Assembly (NCBI GenBank): GCA_022402525.1 | Contig: JAKRSB010000126.1 | Span: forward strand, 1-64,000 | Direction: 5' to 3' | DNA length: 64,000 nt | DNA from: Thermosynechococcaceae cyanobacterium MS004 | GTDB lineage: Bacteria > Cyanobacteriota > Cyanobacteriia > Thermosynechococcales > Thermosynechococcaceae | Shown here: positions 1 through 8,436 of the stretch, piece after piece | Layout: the number at the start of each line of letters is the position of its first letter | Numbering within the stretch: the stretch's first letter is position 1 | The notes under the pieces: model-generated | What the model was told of the DNA's origin: nothing | Database searches by the model: none | What the model saw: the letters and a program-made list of their open reading frames with translations, nothing else | Made by a program: the position numbers and the translations under genes

Positions 1-38
1 GAAACCACGCCTCCGGTTACGAATACAAATTTGGTCAT
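1..38 (-). CDS. pyrG: CTP synthase, N-terminal tip only (runs off the left edge)
   Basis: Reading the minus strand from an ATG at position 38 gives MTKFVFVTGGVV, the characteristic start of CTP synthase, which aminates UTP to CTP. Only 12 codons lie in the window. The P-loop-like GG of the synthetase domain is just visible. The gene lies downstream of pyk on the same strand, with about 125 bases between them. The call rests on 12 residues, but they are very distinctive. Confidence 0.8.
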   Translation of the reverse strand, partial: MTKFVFVTGGVV

Positions 39-164
39 AACGCCCCTCTAACGCTTTCCTGGATTGCCTCGCCCCGTGAACAAGGCTTAAAGGCCAGCTT
101 TAGGAGGTAGCTTTAGGAGAAACCCTAGCCTAAAACTCTACCTAAAAGCCTAATGCACACAGAC

Positions 165-1958
165 CTATCCTAGAAGACTAGATACTTTTTGGTAGTTGTC
201 CAAGCTTCCTGAATACACCAATCCCTTTTGGATATCTAGGGTCAAAATCGTGCCGTCCCGAATCATCGATACCGCATTCTTAACCCCGACAATGACCGGA
301 ATATTGAGCCTCAGTCCTAAGACCGCTGCGTGACCATTGCGATCGTCATCTTCCGTCACGATCGCCGACGCCTTGCGAATGGCATCCACATGAATGGCCT
401 CAGTGTGGGCCGCAACCAAAATTTCGCCTGCATTAAAGTTTTTGAGGCTGTTGGCACCATTGGCAATCCTTGCCCGTCCGCTGACGGCCCCTTGACCAAT
501 GCCAGTCCCTTTGCCCATCACCGCTGTCACCAGCTCGACCTTAATCAAATCCGTTGAGCCAGACACATTTTGCAGGGTGCCTGCGGTCATCACGACGAGA
601 TCCCCTTCGGAGACATAGCCCCGCTCGATTGCCTGATTGATAGAGGCCTGAAAGGTTTGGCTCACAGCAGGCAGATTGAGCACCAAGAGGGGCTGCACCC
701 CCCATACCATCTGAAGCTGCCGCGCAATTTCAACGTGGGGCGTAATGGCCAAAATGGGGATATTGGGGCGAAACTTTGAGACGTTGCGCGCCGTTGCGCC
801 AGTTTTGGTCAAACTGAGGATGGCCTTGGCATTGAGCTGAACTGCAATCTGGCCGACGGCAGCGCTAATGGCGTTAGGAATTGAGCGCTCTGAGGCGGTT
901 TCAGTCATCCAGTTTGGCCAGAGGTGACGCTCTTGGTCAATGCGAGCCGCAATCCGCGCCATGGTGGCGATCGCCTCAATGGGATAGTTGCCCACTGCGG
1001 CCTCATTAGAGAGCATCACCGCATCGGTGCCGTCCAGAATGGCATTGGCAACGTCTGAAATTTCGGCACGGGTGGGGCGGGGGCTATTTACCATGCTGTC
1101 TAGCATTTGGGTGGCGGTGATCACCGGAATGCCTAAGCGGTTGGCGGTGGCAATCAGCCGCTTTTGCAGCATGGGCACATCTTCTGCCGGTAGCTCTACC
1201 CCCAAGTCGCCCCGCGCCACCATGACACCATCACAGAGCCGCAGAATCTCTTCCATCTGCTCGATGGCTTCGTGTTTTTCAATCTTGGCAATGACCGGGG
1301 TAGATTTGCCCGCCGCCGCGATGAGATCTTTGATTTCACGGATGTCGTCGGGATTGCGCACAAAGCTGAGGGCAATCCAGTCCACGCCTTGGTCTAGACC
1401 AAACTCAAGATCCCGCCGATCTTTGTCGGTTAGCGCCCGAATGGAAAGATAGACCCCAGGAAAATTAACGCCCTTGGCATTGGAAAGGGGGCCGCCCACC
1501 ACCACGCGACAGTGGAGCGATCGTGTGGCCAAGTCCACTTCCTCGACCTTCATTTCGACCCGTCCATCATCAAGCATGATGGTGGCATCACAGGGCACCT
1601 CCTCCGCGAGGGTGTCATAGGTGACGGAGCTAGCTGTTTGAGAGCCTGGAATATCGTTACTGGTCAGGGTAAAGCGATCGCCTTTTTTCAGGACAATTGG
1701 GCCATCTGCAAACTTCCCCAGCCGAATTTTAGGCCCCTGTAAATCTTGCAAAATGCCCACGGGCTGATTCAGTTCGTAGGAAAGCTGCCGAATTAAGCGA
1801 ATGGACTTCTTATGGTCTTCATGGGTTCCGTGGGAAAAATTGAGTCGCAGCGTCGTTGCGCCTGCTTCAATAGCCGCTCGCATCATTTCTGGGCTAGAAA
1901 TCGCGGGGCCAACGGTGGCGACAATTTTAGTGCGACGAAAGGAGTCTGGCGATGGCAT
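165..1958 (-). CDS. pyk: Pyruvate kinase with extra C-terminal swivel domain
   Basis: Catalyses phosphoenolpyruvate plus ADP to pyruvate plus ATP, the last step of glycolysis, in the cytosol. The N-terminal TIM-barrel motifs are clear: RTKIVATVGPA near residue 9, RLNFSHG near 38, the active-site AKIEKHE stretch, ARGDLGVE and TATQMLDSM. At about 597 residues it is longer than the usual 470-480. The extra C-terminal part (from about residue 480, GAVSGRARI to GHAAVLGLRLNIPVIVGV) resembles the PEP-utilising mobile domain found in many cyanobacterial and Bacillus enzymes. A TTG six bases upstream (1964) is possible, but the ATG at 1958 is preferred. The usual SGETA is LSNEAAVG here. Confidence 0.95.
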   Translation of the reverse strand: MPSPDSFRRTKIVATVGPAISSPEMMRAAIEAGATTLRLNFSHGTHEDHKKSIRLIRQLSYELNQPVGILQDLQGPKIRLGKFADGPIVLKKGDRFTLTSNDIPGSQTASSVTYDTLAEEVPCDATIMLDDGRVEMKVEEVDLATRSLHCRVVVGGPLSNAKGVNFPGVYLSIRALTDKDRRDLEFGLDQGVDWIALSFVRNPDDIREIKDLIAAAGKSTPVIAKIEKHEAIEQMEEILRLCDGVMVARGDLGVELPAEDVPMLQKRLIATANRLGIPVITATQMLDSMVNSPRPTRAEISDVANAILDGTDAVMLSNEAAVGNYPIEAIATMARIAARIDQERHLWPNWMTETASERSIPNAISAAVGQIAVQLNAKAILSLTKTGATARNVSKFRPNIPILAITPHVEIARQLQMVWGVQPLLVLNLPAVSQTFQASINQAIERGYVSEGDLVVMTAGTLQNVSGSTDLIKVELVTAVMGKGTGIGQGAVSGRARIANGANSLKNFNAGEILVAAHTEAIHVDAIRKASAIVTEDDDRNGHAAVLGLRLNIPVIVGVKNAVSMIRDGTILTLDIQKGLVYSGSLDNYQKVSSLLG

Positions 1959-2025
1959 GAACAATAGGATTAGCGCTCAAGAACAAAACGGTACAATAAA
2001 CAATAAAGAAGCTTCAAAAAAGAAG

Positions 2026-2067
2026 TTAAAAGCGTTGAATTAAAAGCATTGAGTTAAAAGCGTTGAA
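2026..2067. repeat. 14-bp tandem repeat, 3 copies, in the pyk/Rrf2 spacer
   Basis: Three consecutive 14-base units of the form TTAAAAGCGTTGAA lie in the 360-base spacer between the divergent pyk and Rrf2 genes. The middle copy has two changes. Further on (about 2124-2170) a second, looser repeat of CCTAATTTTAGGAA type is visible. No gene was seen in the spacer, which must hold both promoters. Confidence 0.8.
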
Positions 2068-2317
2068 TTAGAAAGTTTGAAAACAGGTGAGGCGTTAACG
2101 CTCTCTGAGGGTTAGAGATCTGTTTTAGGAGCCTAAGTTTAGAAACCTAATTTTAGGAACCTAATTTTGGAAATCCAACCTACAACCCTCGTTTTTACAA
2201 AGCCCCATTCAGCCGTCTCTTGTGGCTTGGTTGTGGCTCGTTTTAATCGAAATCTCAAGCAATTGTAATCTTAAGTCATCACTTCGCACTGCAAATTTAT
2301 TGATATGAAGTATTGAT

Positions 2318-2764
2318 ATGAAGCTGACCACCCGTGGCCATTACAGCGTAAAAGCGCTTTTAGATCTCAGTCTTCAGAAGAACTACGGGCCAGCTTCTGT
2401 GAACGATATTGCGCGGCGGCAGTCCCTCCCAGCTCCCTATCTAGAGAAGCTTCTCATTGAACTACGTCGTGCAAACCTAGTGCGCTCTGTCCGTGGCTCT
2501 CAGGGTGGCTATCAGCTGGCGCGATCGCCCAACCAGATTTCGGTGGGACAGGTGCTAGAAGCGCTTGGCGAATGGATTGAGCCATTTCCTCAAAACGCGA
2601 CAGCGGAGACGCAAAAGGCAGAGGACTGGGTTACTATAGCAGTCTGGAAACGGCTAGAACAACACTTGAAGACAGTTTTGTATGCCATCACTCTAGAAGA
2701 CCTGTATTACGATGCCCGCAGTTGGAAGGCAGCTCAGGGTGCTGAAGCAAGCTTCATGATTTAG
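2318..2764 (+). CDS. Rrf2-family transcriptional regulator without cluster cysteines
   Basis: Winged-helix DNA-binding protein of the Rrf2/IscR family, 148 residues. The N-terminus MKLTTRGHYSVKALLDLS, the recognition-helix region LPAPYLEKLLIELRRANLV and the wing VRSVRGSQGGYQLAR (about residues 1-72) are typical. IscR-type members bind an Fe-S cluster through three cysteines around residues 90-105. This protein has no cysteine at all, so a cluster bound in that way is excluded. It is divergent from pyk. Target genes are unknown. The start ATG at 2318 follows a near-duplicate TATGAAG at 2305. Confidence 0.85.
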   Translation: MKLTTRGHYSVKALLDLSLQKNYGPASVNDIARRQSLPAPYLEKLLIELRRANLVRSVRGSQGGYQLARSPNQISVGQVLEALGEWIEPFPQNATAETQKAEDWVTIAVWKRLEQHLKTVLYAITLEDLYYDARSWKAAQGAEASFMI

Positions 2765-2985
2765 CTCAATTTCCAATCTAGCCAAATTTGAAACCTTCTC
2801 TTGAGAATCATCTTAAGAACCTTTTCTTGAGAACCCATCTTGAGACCCTACTCTTGAGGCCTTAACCCGATGGGTCAACCTTGCGATGAGCCAGTCTTGC
2901 TCTAATGTGGCGGATGGTGTAGAGGATTATCGTATTAAAAAATACAATTAAAAATCCTAAAGTCCCTGGGGTATGGTCGGGCCTG

Positions 2986-4782
2986 CTATCCCATAACGGC
3001 TGCGGCGATGACGGCGGCGAGGGTCTGTACCTTGGGGTTCTGCTCAAAGGCAATCAGACGGCGACCGACTTTATGTAGGGTCTGGTGCTGGGCAAACCAG
3101 GCGGGTGTGGGCCAGGTCAAAAACGGCGCAGACACCACGGCTTTTTGCGTATTGCCCAGGAGGGAGGTATTGTGTACGGTTCCTTGGCCAGAGCCAATCT
3201 CTGCAAGCGAATGTCCAGGAAAGGCACCCCAAGGCACTTCTGGCATGTTAAAGAGTGCTCCTGACCAAAGGTTGACGCCGATGGTGCCGTACCGGAGCTG
3301 GGCGATCGCCTGGTCAAAAGCGGCTTGATGCTGTCGCTGCGTCTGGGGATCGATCAAGATGGTGCAGGATAGGGTGCCGTAGACCTTGTCATTCACAACC
3401 TGGGTTGCCTGCCCTAAAAAGTCTGTGGGGTCTGCTGCATCTAAACTCCCTTCGGCCAAAATACCGCAGAAGGCTTCTGCGGTGAGGGCATATTCCCCCG
3501 CCCTAGGGGGCACGTTGGGGATAAGCGTCCAGGGAATGCAGCCTTTAGCCCTTTGTCCCAAAATTTCTGCATTGGGGTACTGTTCTAGGAAATTTTGATA
3601 CCGCTCTTGAGCGCCAGGATAGTAGGCAAATCGAGGCGGAATCTGGCGAAGCTGCTGCCGCACGGCTTCTAAAAACTGCGATCGCTGCTCCCAAGATTTA
3701 GACAAAATTAAAAGCTTGCCTGCCACGCAGTTAAAGCTAGCGTTATGGACGACCATGCTGGCTACATGCCGCGCCTGAAAGGCGATCGCTCGGTCTGACC
3801 ATTGCCCCGGCACAACCAGAATGGGGGTTACGCCGCCCAGTTCTGAGGTAATGGGTTTATGGAGGCGCGGAGAATGGGCAGCTTTCCGCGACGTTTGCTC
3901 TGCCCCAGCGCCCCATACGATCGCATCATGGGTCTGCTGTGCGCCGGTGATATGCACCGCATCTACTCCAGGGTGCTGGCATAGGTAAGACCCCAGGTCT
4001 GCTCCCCCGTAGGCGATCGTCATAAAGCCCTCTGCAATCAGTTGGGCAAAGGCTTGGGCAATCCAGGGGCCAACCGCCGCGTTGACGGGGTTCATTTTGA
4101 GCACCACCACCCGCTGCTCCACAAAAAGCTGATGTAAGGCATCCAGAGGCCCAATGGCAGAAATATTGCCAGCCCCTAGCACCAAGGCAACCTCTGCGGT
4201 CTTGCGTTCGGAGACCCCCTGCACAATTGTCTTGCCCGGAAGTGACCAGACTTGAGCTGTGGTGCCTAGCAGCAGCAGCCGATCAAATAAATCCTGCGGA
4301 AAGATTTGCACCACCTCTTGCACGACCTCTTGTCCCGTCTCTTGTCCGGCCTCCTGCTCCAGTCCTTGAGGCTGGGTCGAGGGCGATCGCCTTTTGGGAA
4401 GCGGCCTTGCCTGTCCTGACAGAGTTCGCATCAATAGCCGAAGGTAGCGCATGATGGCAAAGGGGCCGGTCAGCCACTCCTCCCCAGCGATCGGCGCGCT
4501 GGGATCTAGTCCCTTTCCATGACAGGCCGCTGCCACCCAATGCTCAGAAACTGCGGCCACATTGTCCAGACAGTGTGCTAGGTACTTCAGCCGAGTATCC
4601 ATTGGCATCGTCAGCCAAGCTTGTTTCTGCTGATTCAGCCGACAAAGCTGGTCATCTGCTTCCTGGATAGAAGTTTCCGAGGGTAGCTCAGGACAGGACA
4701 CAGCGCAAAAATTCCCTAACGCAAAATTTGAAAGGCTTGCTGACAAAAGGTCTACTGACAAAAGACTTGCTGGCACAGCCAC
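2986..4782 (-). CDS. Aldehyde dehydrogenase superfamily protein, divergent
   Basis: NAD(P)-dependent aldehyde dehydrogenase fold, 598 residues against the usual 450-500. Visible landmarks are the Rossmann-like stretch VALVLGAGNISAIGPLDAL, the general-base motif SELGGVTP and the catalytic cysteine in NASFNCVAGK. The spacing between the last two is normal. The N-terminal 100 residues are poorly conserved. A low-complexity insert of repeated Gln-Glu-Val/Gly units (about residues 142-160) separates them from the dinucleotide domain. The substrate is not predictable. The minus-strand order is unknown gene, DUF1361 gene, then this gene. The first in-frame candidate start at 4782 is not backed by a strong ribosome site, so the true start may be further in. 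Confidence 0.8.
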   Translation of the reverse strand: MAVPASLLSVDLLSASLSNFALGNFCAVSCPELPSETSIQEADDQLCRLNQQKQAWLTMPMDTRLKYLAHCLDNVAAVSEHWVAAACHGKGLDPSAPIAGEEWLTGPFAIMRYLRLLMRTLSGQARPLPKRRSPSTQPQGLEQEAGQETGQEVVQEVVQIFPQDLFDRLLLLGTTAQVWSLPGKTIVQGVSERKTAEVALVLGAGNISAIGPLDALHQLFVEQRVVVLKMNPVNAAVGPWIAQAFAQLIAEGFMTIAYGGADLGSYLCQHPGVDAVHITGAQQTHDAIVWGAGAEQTSRKAAHSPRLHKPITSELGGVTPILVVPGQWSDRAIAFQARHVASMVVHNASFNCVAGKLLILSKSWEQRSQFLEAVRQQLRQIPPRFAYYPGAQERYQNFLEQYPNAEILGQRAKGCIPWTLIPNVPPRAGEYALTAEAFCGILAEGSLDAADPTDFLGQATQVVNDKVYGTLSCTILIDPQTQRQHQAAFDQAIAQLRYGTIGVNLWSGALFNMPEVPWGAFPGHSLAEIGSGQGTVHNTSLLGNTQKAVVSAPFLTWPTPAWFAQHQTLHKVGRRLIAFEQNPKVQTLAAVIAAAVMG

Positions 4783-4817
4783 CCCGAAGCTCGTGCCTCA
4801 GAAAACGTCATTAGCCC

Positions 4818-4856
4818 GTATAGCCAGTTTGTATAGCCAGCTTGTATAGCCAGCCC
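4818..4856. repeat. 13-bp tandem repeat, 3 copies, downstream of the DUF1361 gene
   Basis: Three units of GTATAGCCAG followed by TTT, CTT or CCC lie 20 bases past the stop codon of the minus-strand DUF1361 gene and before the aldehyde dehydrogenase start. It is one of the locus-specific spacer repeats seen across the window. Confidence 0.8.
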
Positions 4857-4875
4857 GTCTGTTCAGCCTATCGAG

Positions 4876-5514
4876 TCAATCAACGGAATGCTCTTGGGCG
4901 CGCAGTTCTCTAAAGCGCAGCAGCAGGCCAATGGTGACTTGCTTCATAATCCAATAGAGAATTCCTAGAATAAAAGCCGTCAGCGCAATGACAATCAATG
5001 GCCGTTTATCGGTCAAATCATTCAGCGTCGATAATAGGACATTTTGCGGGGCCGTGATGATATCCCAGCTATTGAGCCGCCGAAAACGTCCTAAATAAAT
5101 CCCAACGGCACAGAGACTATGGGTTAGCCATTCTAGGGGAATAATGAAGCGCTGTAGACCAGATCGGCGCAGATAAAAGCTTTGGTTAATGAGTGAAACC
5201 ACGTAAGCCTCAAACCCCAAAAGAATTGCGCCCACATGAATTGGAATATAAAATAGCGTGATAATCCAGACCGATGGAATTGACCAGCTTGCCTCAATTA
5301 AATGCACCACATCCGTCAAGAGGTAGGGGGCATTGGGCAAGAACGCCGCGTAGATGGCCAGTCCAATCCACCATTGAGCAGACCTCGCCGTTGAAGACCG
5401 CCGAAATAGATAAAAGCTGAGCAGAAGTGGAATAGCGGCCAAAAATAAATTCCAGGCAATCCAGGTATTATGTTGATGTAAATAGCTCCATTTCTGGTAG
5501 GTAGATCTCAACAT
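4876..5514 (-). CDS. DUF1361 family integral membrane protein
   Basis: A 212-residue polytopic membrane protein of the DUF1361 family, whose function is unknown. Hydrophobic segments lie near residues 19-37, 47-60, 78-105, 122-142 and 172-195. The motif WWIGLAIYAAFLPNAPYLLTD followed by a conserved His (VVHLIE) is the family hallmark. It probably sits in the plasma or thylakoid membrane. The next gene downstream on the same strand is the aldehyde dehydrogenase, about 95 bases away across a tandem repeat. Confidence 0.8.
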   Translation of the reverse strand: MLRSTYQKWSYLHQHNTWIAWNLFLAAIPLLLSFYLFRRSSTARSAQWWIGLAIYAAFLPNAPYLLTDVVHLIEASWSIPSVWIITLFYIPIHVGAILLGFEAYVVSLINQSFYLRRSGLQRFIIPLEWLTHSLCAVGIYLGRFRRLNSWDIITAPQNVLLSTLNDLTDKRPLIVIALTAFILGILYWIMKQVTIGLLLRFRELRAQEHSVD

Positions 5515-5577
5515 TACAATATGCCTAAGGAAGTTATTTGAGGTAATAATCCTATCGATACTTAAGTCATAAAATGT

Positions 5578-6231
5578 CTAGATTAAGTGTTTTACTTTAT
5601 CCTTATTTAACATATTTTCAAAGCTAGAAATAATGAGAGAACATTTATCTAGAAATGCTTTGACCCAGAGCTTTAGGTCATCTAGGGCTTGCCCCGAAAT
5701 TTTTTCGTCCTGAGCGCCGTACCAGGCCAGTTGATACTTATCTTCAAGCCTAAAAGACTTTAGCCACTCAATCTCAGGCTGGGAAGCAGCCCAGTACTCG
5801 CTGGCAATTTTAGGGCCTAAGTAGCTTGATGCGGTTTGGAGCAGGCTTTGGAGACTTGCGAGGACTTCCTGAACCGAGAGGGCGATCGCCACATCCCCAT
5901 CAGTTGAGGCGACCTCAGGTGTTTTGGCGGCTAGAGAAGGTAGCCCCAGGGCGACAAAAATTTGCTGCTCCAGCTCCCGTGACTCGCCTTGGTGCAGGCC
6001 ATCTTTTGAGAAGCTTTGGTAGGCGCGAGCCAAGACTTCCAGGGTGCTAATTCTTTGTTGATACTCTAAATCCTGTAGGGCTTGACGGGTTAAGAGGGTT
6101 TCTGGTTCCAAGAGTATCGTCTCTAGCAAGACTGGATCTTGGATCTCCTGCACAAGTAAGTCCTTATGGCTTTGCACCAAGCGACGCACATAGTAGCTAG
6201 CCATTGGAGAAAGTCTTGTGGACATGCCCAT
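5578..6231 (-). CDS. Hypothetical helical protein
   Basis: I do not recognise this protein of about 217 residues. It is soluble, predicted mostly helical and rich in Leu, Gln and Glu, with no signal peptide or membrane segment. The N-terminal half (to about 100) resembles a helical bundle. A Trp-containing stretch (EYWAASQPEIEWLKSF, about 163-178) is the most distinctive part. Candidate starts are TTG 6237, ATG 6231 and ATG 6225. It is divergent from the Pap-like operon. It could be a lineage-specific cyanobacterial protein. Confidence 0.6.
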   Translation of the reverse strand: MGMSTRLSPMASYYVRRLVQSHKDLLVQEIQDPVLLETILLEPETLLTRQALQDLEYQQRISTLEVLARAYQSFSKDGLHQGESRELEQQIFVALGLPSLAAKTPEVASTDGDVAIALSVQEVLASLQSLLQTASSYLGPKIASEYWAASQPEIEWLKSFRLEDKYQLAWYGAQDEKISGQALDDLKLWVKAFLDKCSLIISSFENMLNKDKVKHLI

Positions 6232-6237
6232 ACTCAA

Positions 6238-6778
6238 TTGAAACCAAATCTTGCAAACGTATTAATTCATTTGGCTTTGATGCCCAGCCACCGCCCCCAA
6301 CAGCTGTATCTAGTCGCTGTGTCCAACATACAGCTCATGAATAGCTAAGCGCATCAATAAAGGCGCGTCAATCAAAGGAGCTCTAAGTTTCCTGTGTTTC
6401 TCAGCGCTAAGGTTTTGAGCATCTATCTCTACAGCGAAGGCTCACGCCTCTCTCTTAGTAATCCCACACTTAGTAAACCCACAAATCCTCATTTCCACAT
6501 CACAGATCGTAAAAAAACATGAAAAAGATAGGTAAAAATACGGAGTCCATTTGTGACTAATTCTGACGGGTAGGGGGGCATTCTGAGTAGAGGGTAAGGC
6601 AGTGAGACTGAGCGCCTTGACTCATGCTCCTTTCTTTCCTTTTATTTGTGAGTCGCGTCCACTGAGCAATTTTATACAGGTAGATAGCCCTTGAGGGCTG
6701 TTTACTTCCGCAGCATAACTGGCGATCGCCAACCTGACCCACCCATCAAAACATCTGCACCCTGGAGGCATACCGGCT
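6238..6778. other. 540-base divergent intergenic region upstream of the Pap-like operon
   Basis: No convincing gene is seen here. The 61-codon minus-strand reading frame at 6557-6742 has no recognisable content. The stretch must hold the operon promoter. A TATACA hexamer near 6672 is a possible -10 box. A short palindrome AGCCCTTGAGGGCT lies at about 6686-6699, downstream of it. A HIP1 octamer is at 6722-6729. Confidence 0.4.
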
Positions 6779-7498
6779 GTGGTTTTAACAACCTCTGAAA
6801 GTTCTAGCCCTTTACTGGGCTATTCTCATAAAGTCGATCACATTCTTAAAAAGAAATATCCAAAACGCCACCATCACTACCGATTCAGCGATTTCTTTTC
6901 CTTCGATACACCATCGGGGAGCGTCGTGGACTGGAATGACTCGCGCAATATTTTTGCAGGTGAGGACTTCATTGTGGCCCTCATCGAGGGCTTAGAAGAA
7001 GAAGTCGGCAGTGCCTCCTCCGTCGTGATGTACAGCATGGGTCGCCAGTGGGGTCAGCGCGATGCAGAGTCGTTCAAAATTTGGTTTGAACAAGAGTTTG
7101 GCTTTAGCGTGAAGCAGTCCAGCCTCTCCTTCATTTTAGAAACCTGGTGGTGGCCGTTTGCGAGTCAGGGCTGGGGCAACTGGGAAGTTGACCTGAATGA
7201 GCAAAAGAATGGATTCATGTTCATTAATGTGTTTGACTCCGCTGTGGCCCGCACCTTAGGGGACGTGGGCAAGCCCGTTTGCCACATTTATGCCGGACTC
7301 TTTTCTGGGTTCTTCAGCGGACTGATTCAAAAGCAGCTGAACTGCATCGAAATTCAGTGCTACGCCATGGGCGAAACCTACTGTAAGTTCTTGCTGGGTA
7401 AGCAAGACCGTATTGACGCTGCAACCTTTTGGCAAACCGAAGGCGGTACCGCCCGTGATATTGAAAAACGCCTGCAAAACGGGGAGTACCTGGGATGA
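6779..7498 (+). CDS. V4R-domain protein, Slr0144-like (Pap operon)
   Basis: 239 residues. The C-terminal two thirds form a V4R (4-vinyl reductase/BchJ-type) small-molecule-binding domain. Family features are GLEEEVGSASSVVMYSMGRQWG, the Gly-Trp-Gly-Asn-Trp stretch near 136-141 and the Cys-bearing end (HIYAGLFSGFFSGL, IEIQCYAMGETYCKFLLG). By gene order it corresponds to Synechocystis slr0144, first gene of the photosystem II assembly proficiency operon. The start is a GTG at 6779, preceded by TGGAGG at 6763-6768. The stop overlaps the next gene's start, which implies translational coupling. The ligand is unknown; a tetrapyrrole is an inference from the family. Confidence 0.85.
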   Translation: MVLTTSESSSPLLGYSHKVDHILKKKYPKRHHHYRFSDFFSFDTPSGSVVDWNDSRNIFAGEDFIVALIEGLEEEVGSASSVVMYSMGRQWGQRDAESFKIWFEQEFGFSVKQSSLSFILETWWWPFASQGWGNWEVDLNEQKNGFMFINVFDSAVARTLGDVGKPVCHIYAGLFSGFFSGLIQKQLNCIEIQCYAMGETYCKFLLGKQDRIDAATFWQTEGGTARDIEKRLQNGEYLG

Positions 7499-7842
7499 TG
7501 GATCGCGCCCAGTGGCCCGTCACAACGGTAGGCTACTTTTTCAGTGCGCTGCCTTGGCGAGGTAGTGCGATCGCCTCTGCCCCACCAGAGCGTAAGCAGT
7601 CCATCGACTTTCGACTCCTGAGCGTGCAGGACTTCTTTGCCAGCATGGCCTGGGACGGTCAACCCCAGGTGGTGACAACGGCTGAAAAAGGACGTGGATT
7701 GTCTTACCAAATGTCCGTCCGTCAGTTTTTTGGCCACATTGCTTGGCAGGGACGCCCCAACATTGGCGTAGTGCCGCAGATTCGCCACAACCCAACAAAA
7801 GCGCCAGACCTAGACCTGAGTGATTTATCCGATTTGTTTTAA
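7495..7842 (+). CDS. Slr0145-like protein with a threefold FF-W-G motif
   Basis: A 115-residue protein whose ATG overlaps the stop of the V4R gene by four bases. It contains three copies of a short pattern, Ser/Thr-Val-x2-Phe-Phe-x4-Trp-x-Gly, at residues 11-23, 43-55 and 74-86, joined by variable linkers. It ends in an acidic Asp-Leu-Ser-Asp-Leu tail. There is no signal peptide or membrane span. Position two in the operon matches slr0145, whose biochemical role is not established. The repeats look like three docking peptides, perhaps for the V4R or phycobilisome-like partners; this is an inference. Confidence 0.75.
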   Translation: MMDRAQWPVTTVGYFFSALPWRGSAIASAPPERKQSIDFRLLSVQDFFASMAWDGQPQVVTTAEKGRGLSYQMSVRQFFGHIAWQGRPNIGVVPQIRHNPTKAPDLDLSDLSDLF

Positions 7843-7902
7843 CCCAGACTTATTTAATCCCAACCTTATTAAATCCCAGACTTATTCAAGCCCAGACCTA
7901 CC
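7841..7902. repeat. 15-16-bp tandem repeat, 4 copies, starting in the stop codon
   Basis: Units of AACCCAGACTTATTT type (7841-7855, 7856-7871, 7872-7887, 7888-7902) begin inside the TAA stop codon (7840-7842) of the Slr0145-like gene. They fill most of the 78-base spacer before the next operon gene. Confidence 0.8.
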
Positions 7903-7920
7903 TTAGGGGACGCCATATCA

Positions 7921-8406
7921 ATGGACACCGCACTTCAATCCCTGCTCTATGCAGCAGACGACCACTACCTCAGCGATGCAGATTTAGATCGCTTTCATCA
8001 AGATATTCAGTCCTTAGCGGAGCGCATTGAAACCTACGAAACCCTGCGCGATCGCGAACTGGCTATTCTACAGCCCACCGCAGATTACCTCTCCGAAGAA
8101 TTTCCCACCGCCGATCCTAAGCTCCTAGAGCGCAGCGTCATCCACTGGATCAATATTCTGCGATACAGCGCTATGGCCATGCTGCTCAACGACCAAGCCT
8201 TTTTGAGTCAGCGCATTTTGGAATGGATGCCCGATCTCGTGCAGGCTTACCAGCTTCAGGACATTGAAAAAACGCTCTATCGCTTTTTGCAAATGCAGCT
8301 TAAAAACAGCCTATCCCCCGAACAGCTGAACCTTCTCAAACCCTACCTCGAAGAAGCCCACGCTACGCTTTTGAGCGTCACCCCTGCCCTTCAGCCCGCT
8401 GCCTAG
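7921..8406 (+). CDS. Phycobilisome-like globin-fold protein, Slr0146-like
   Basis: 161 residues, all helical, with the layout of the phycobiliprotein family. The region INILRYSAMAMLLNDQAFLSQRIL (about 78-101) aligns with the bilin-lyase site of phycocyanins, where ACLRD is expected. The cysteine is replaced by Leu, so no covalent bilin is expected at this site. It is the third gene of the Pap-like cluster. In Synechocystis the corresponding operon is needed for efficient photosystem II assembly. A structural or docking role without pigment is inferred. Confidence 0.75.
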   Translation: MDTALQSLLYAADDHYLSDADLDRFHQDIQSLAERIETYETLRDRELAILQPTADYLSEEFPTADPKLLERSVIHWINILRYSAMAMLLNDQAFLSQRILEWMPDLVQAYQLQDIEKTLYRFLQMQLKNSLSPEQLNLLKPYLEEAHATLLSVTPALQPAA

Positions 8407-8436
8407 CGCATCCCGGAACTTACCAGGAGATAGTTC

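Noticed and set aside
988-1452. 154-codon plus-strand frame inside pyk
   Set aside because: It is antisense to strongly conserved pyruvate kinase motifs and has Ser/Arg-rich shadow composition.
2862-2985. Hydrophobic minus-strand stretch LGFLIVFFNTIILYTI after the aldehyde dehydrogenase
   Set aside because: It looks like a small membrane protein, but no ATG, GTG or TTG starts it outside the dehydrogenase gene, and no homologue is recognised.
6557-6742. 61-codon minus-strand frame in the Pap-like operon promoter region
   Set aside because: No family-like content, no ribosome site, and placed over the expected promoter.
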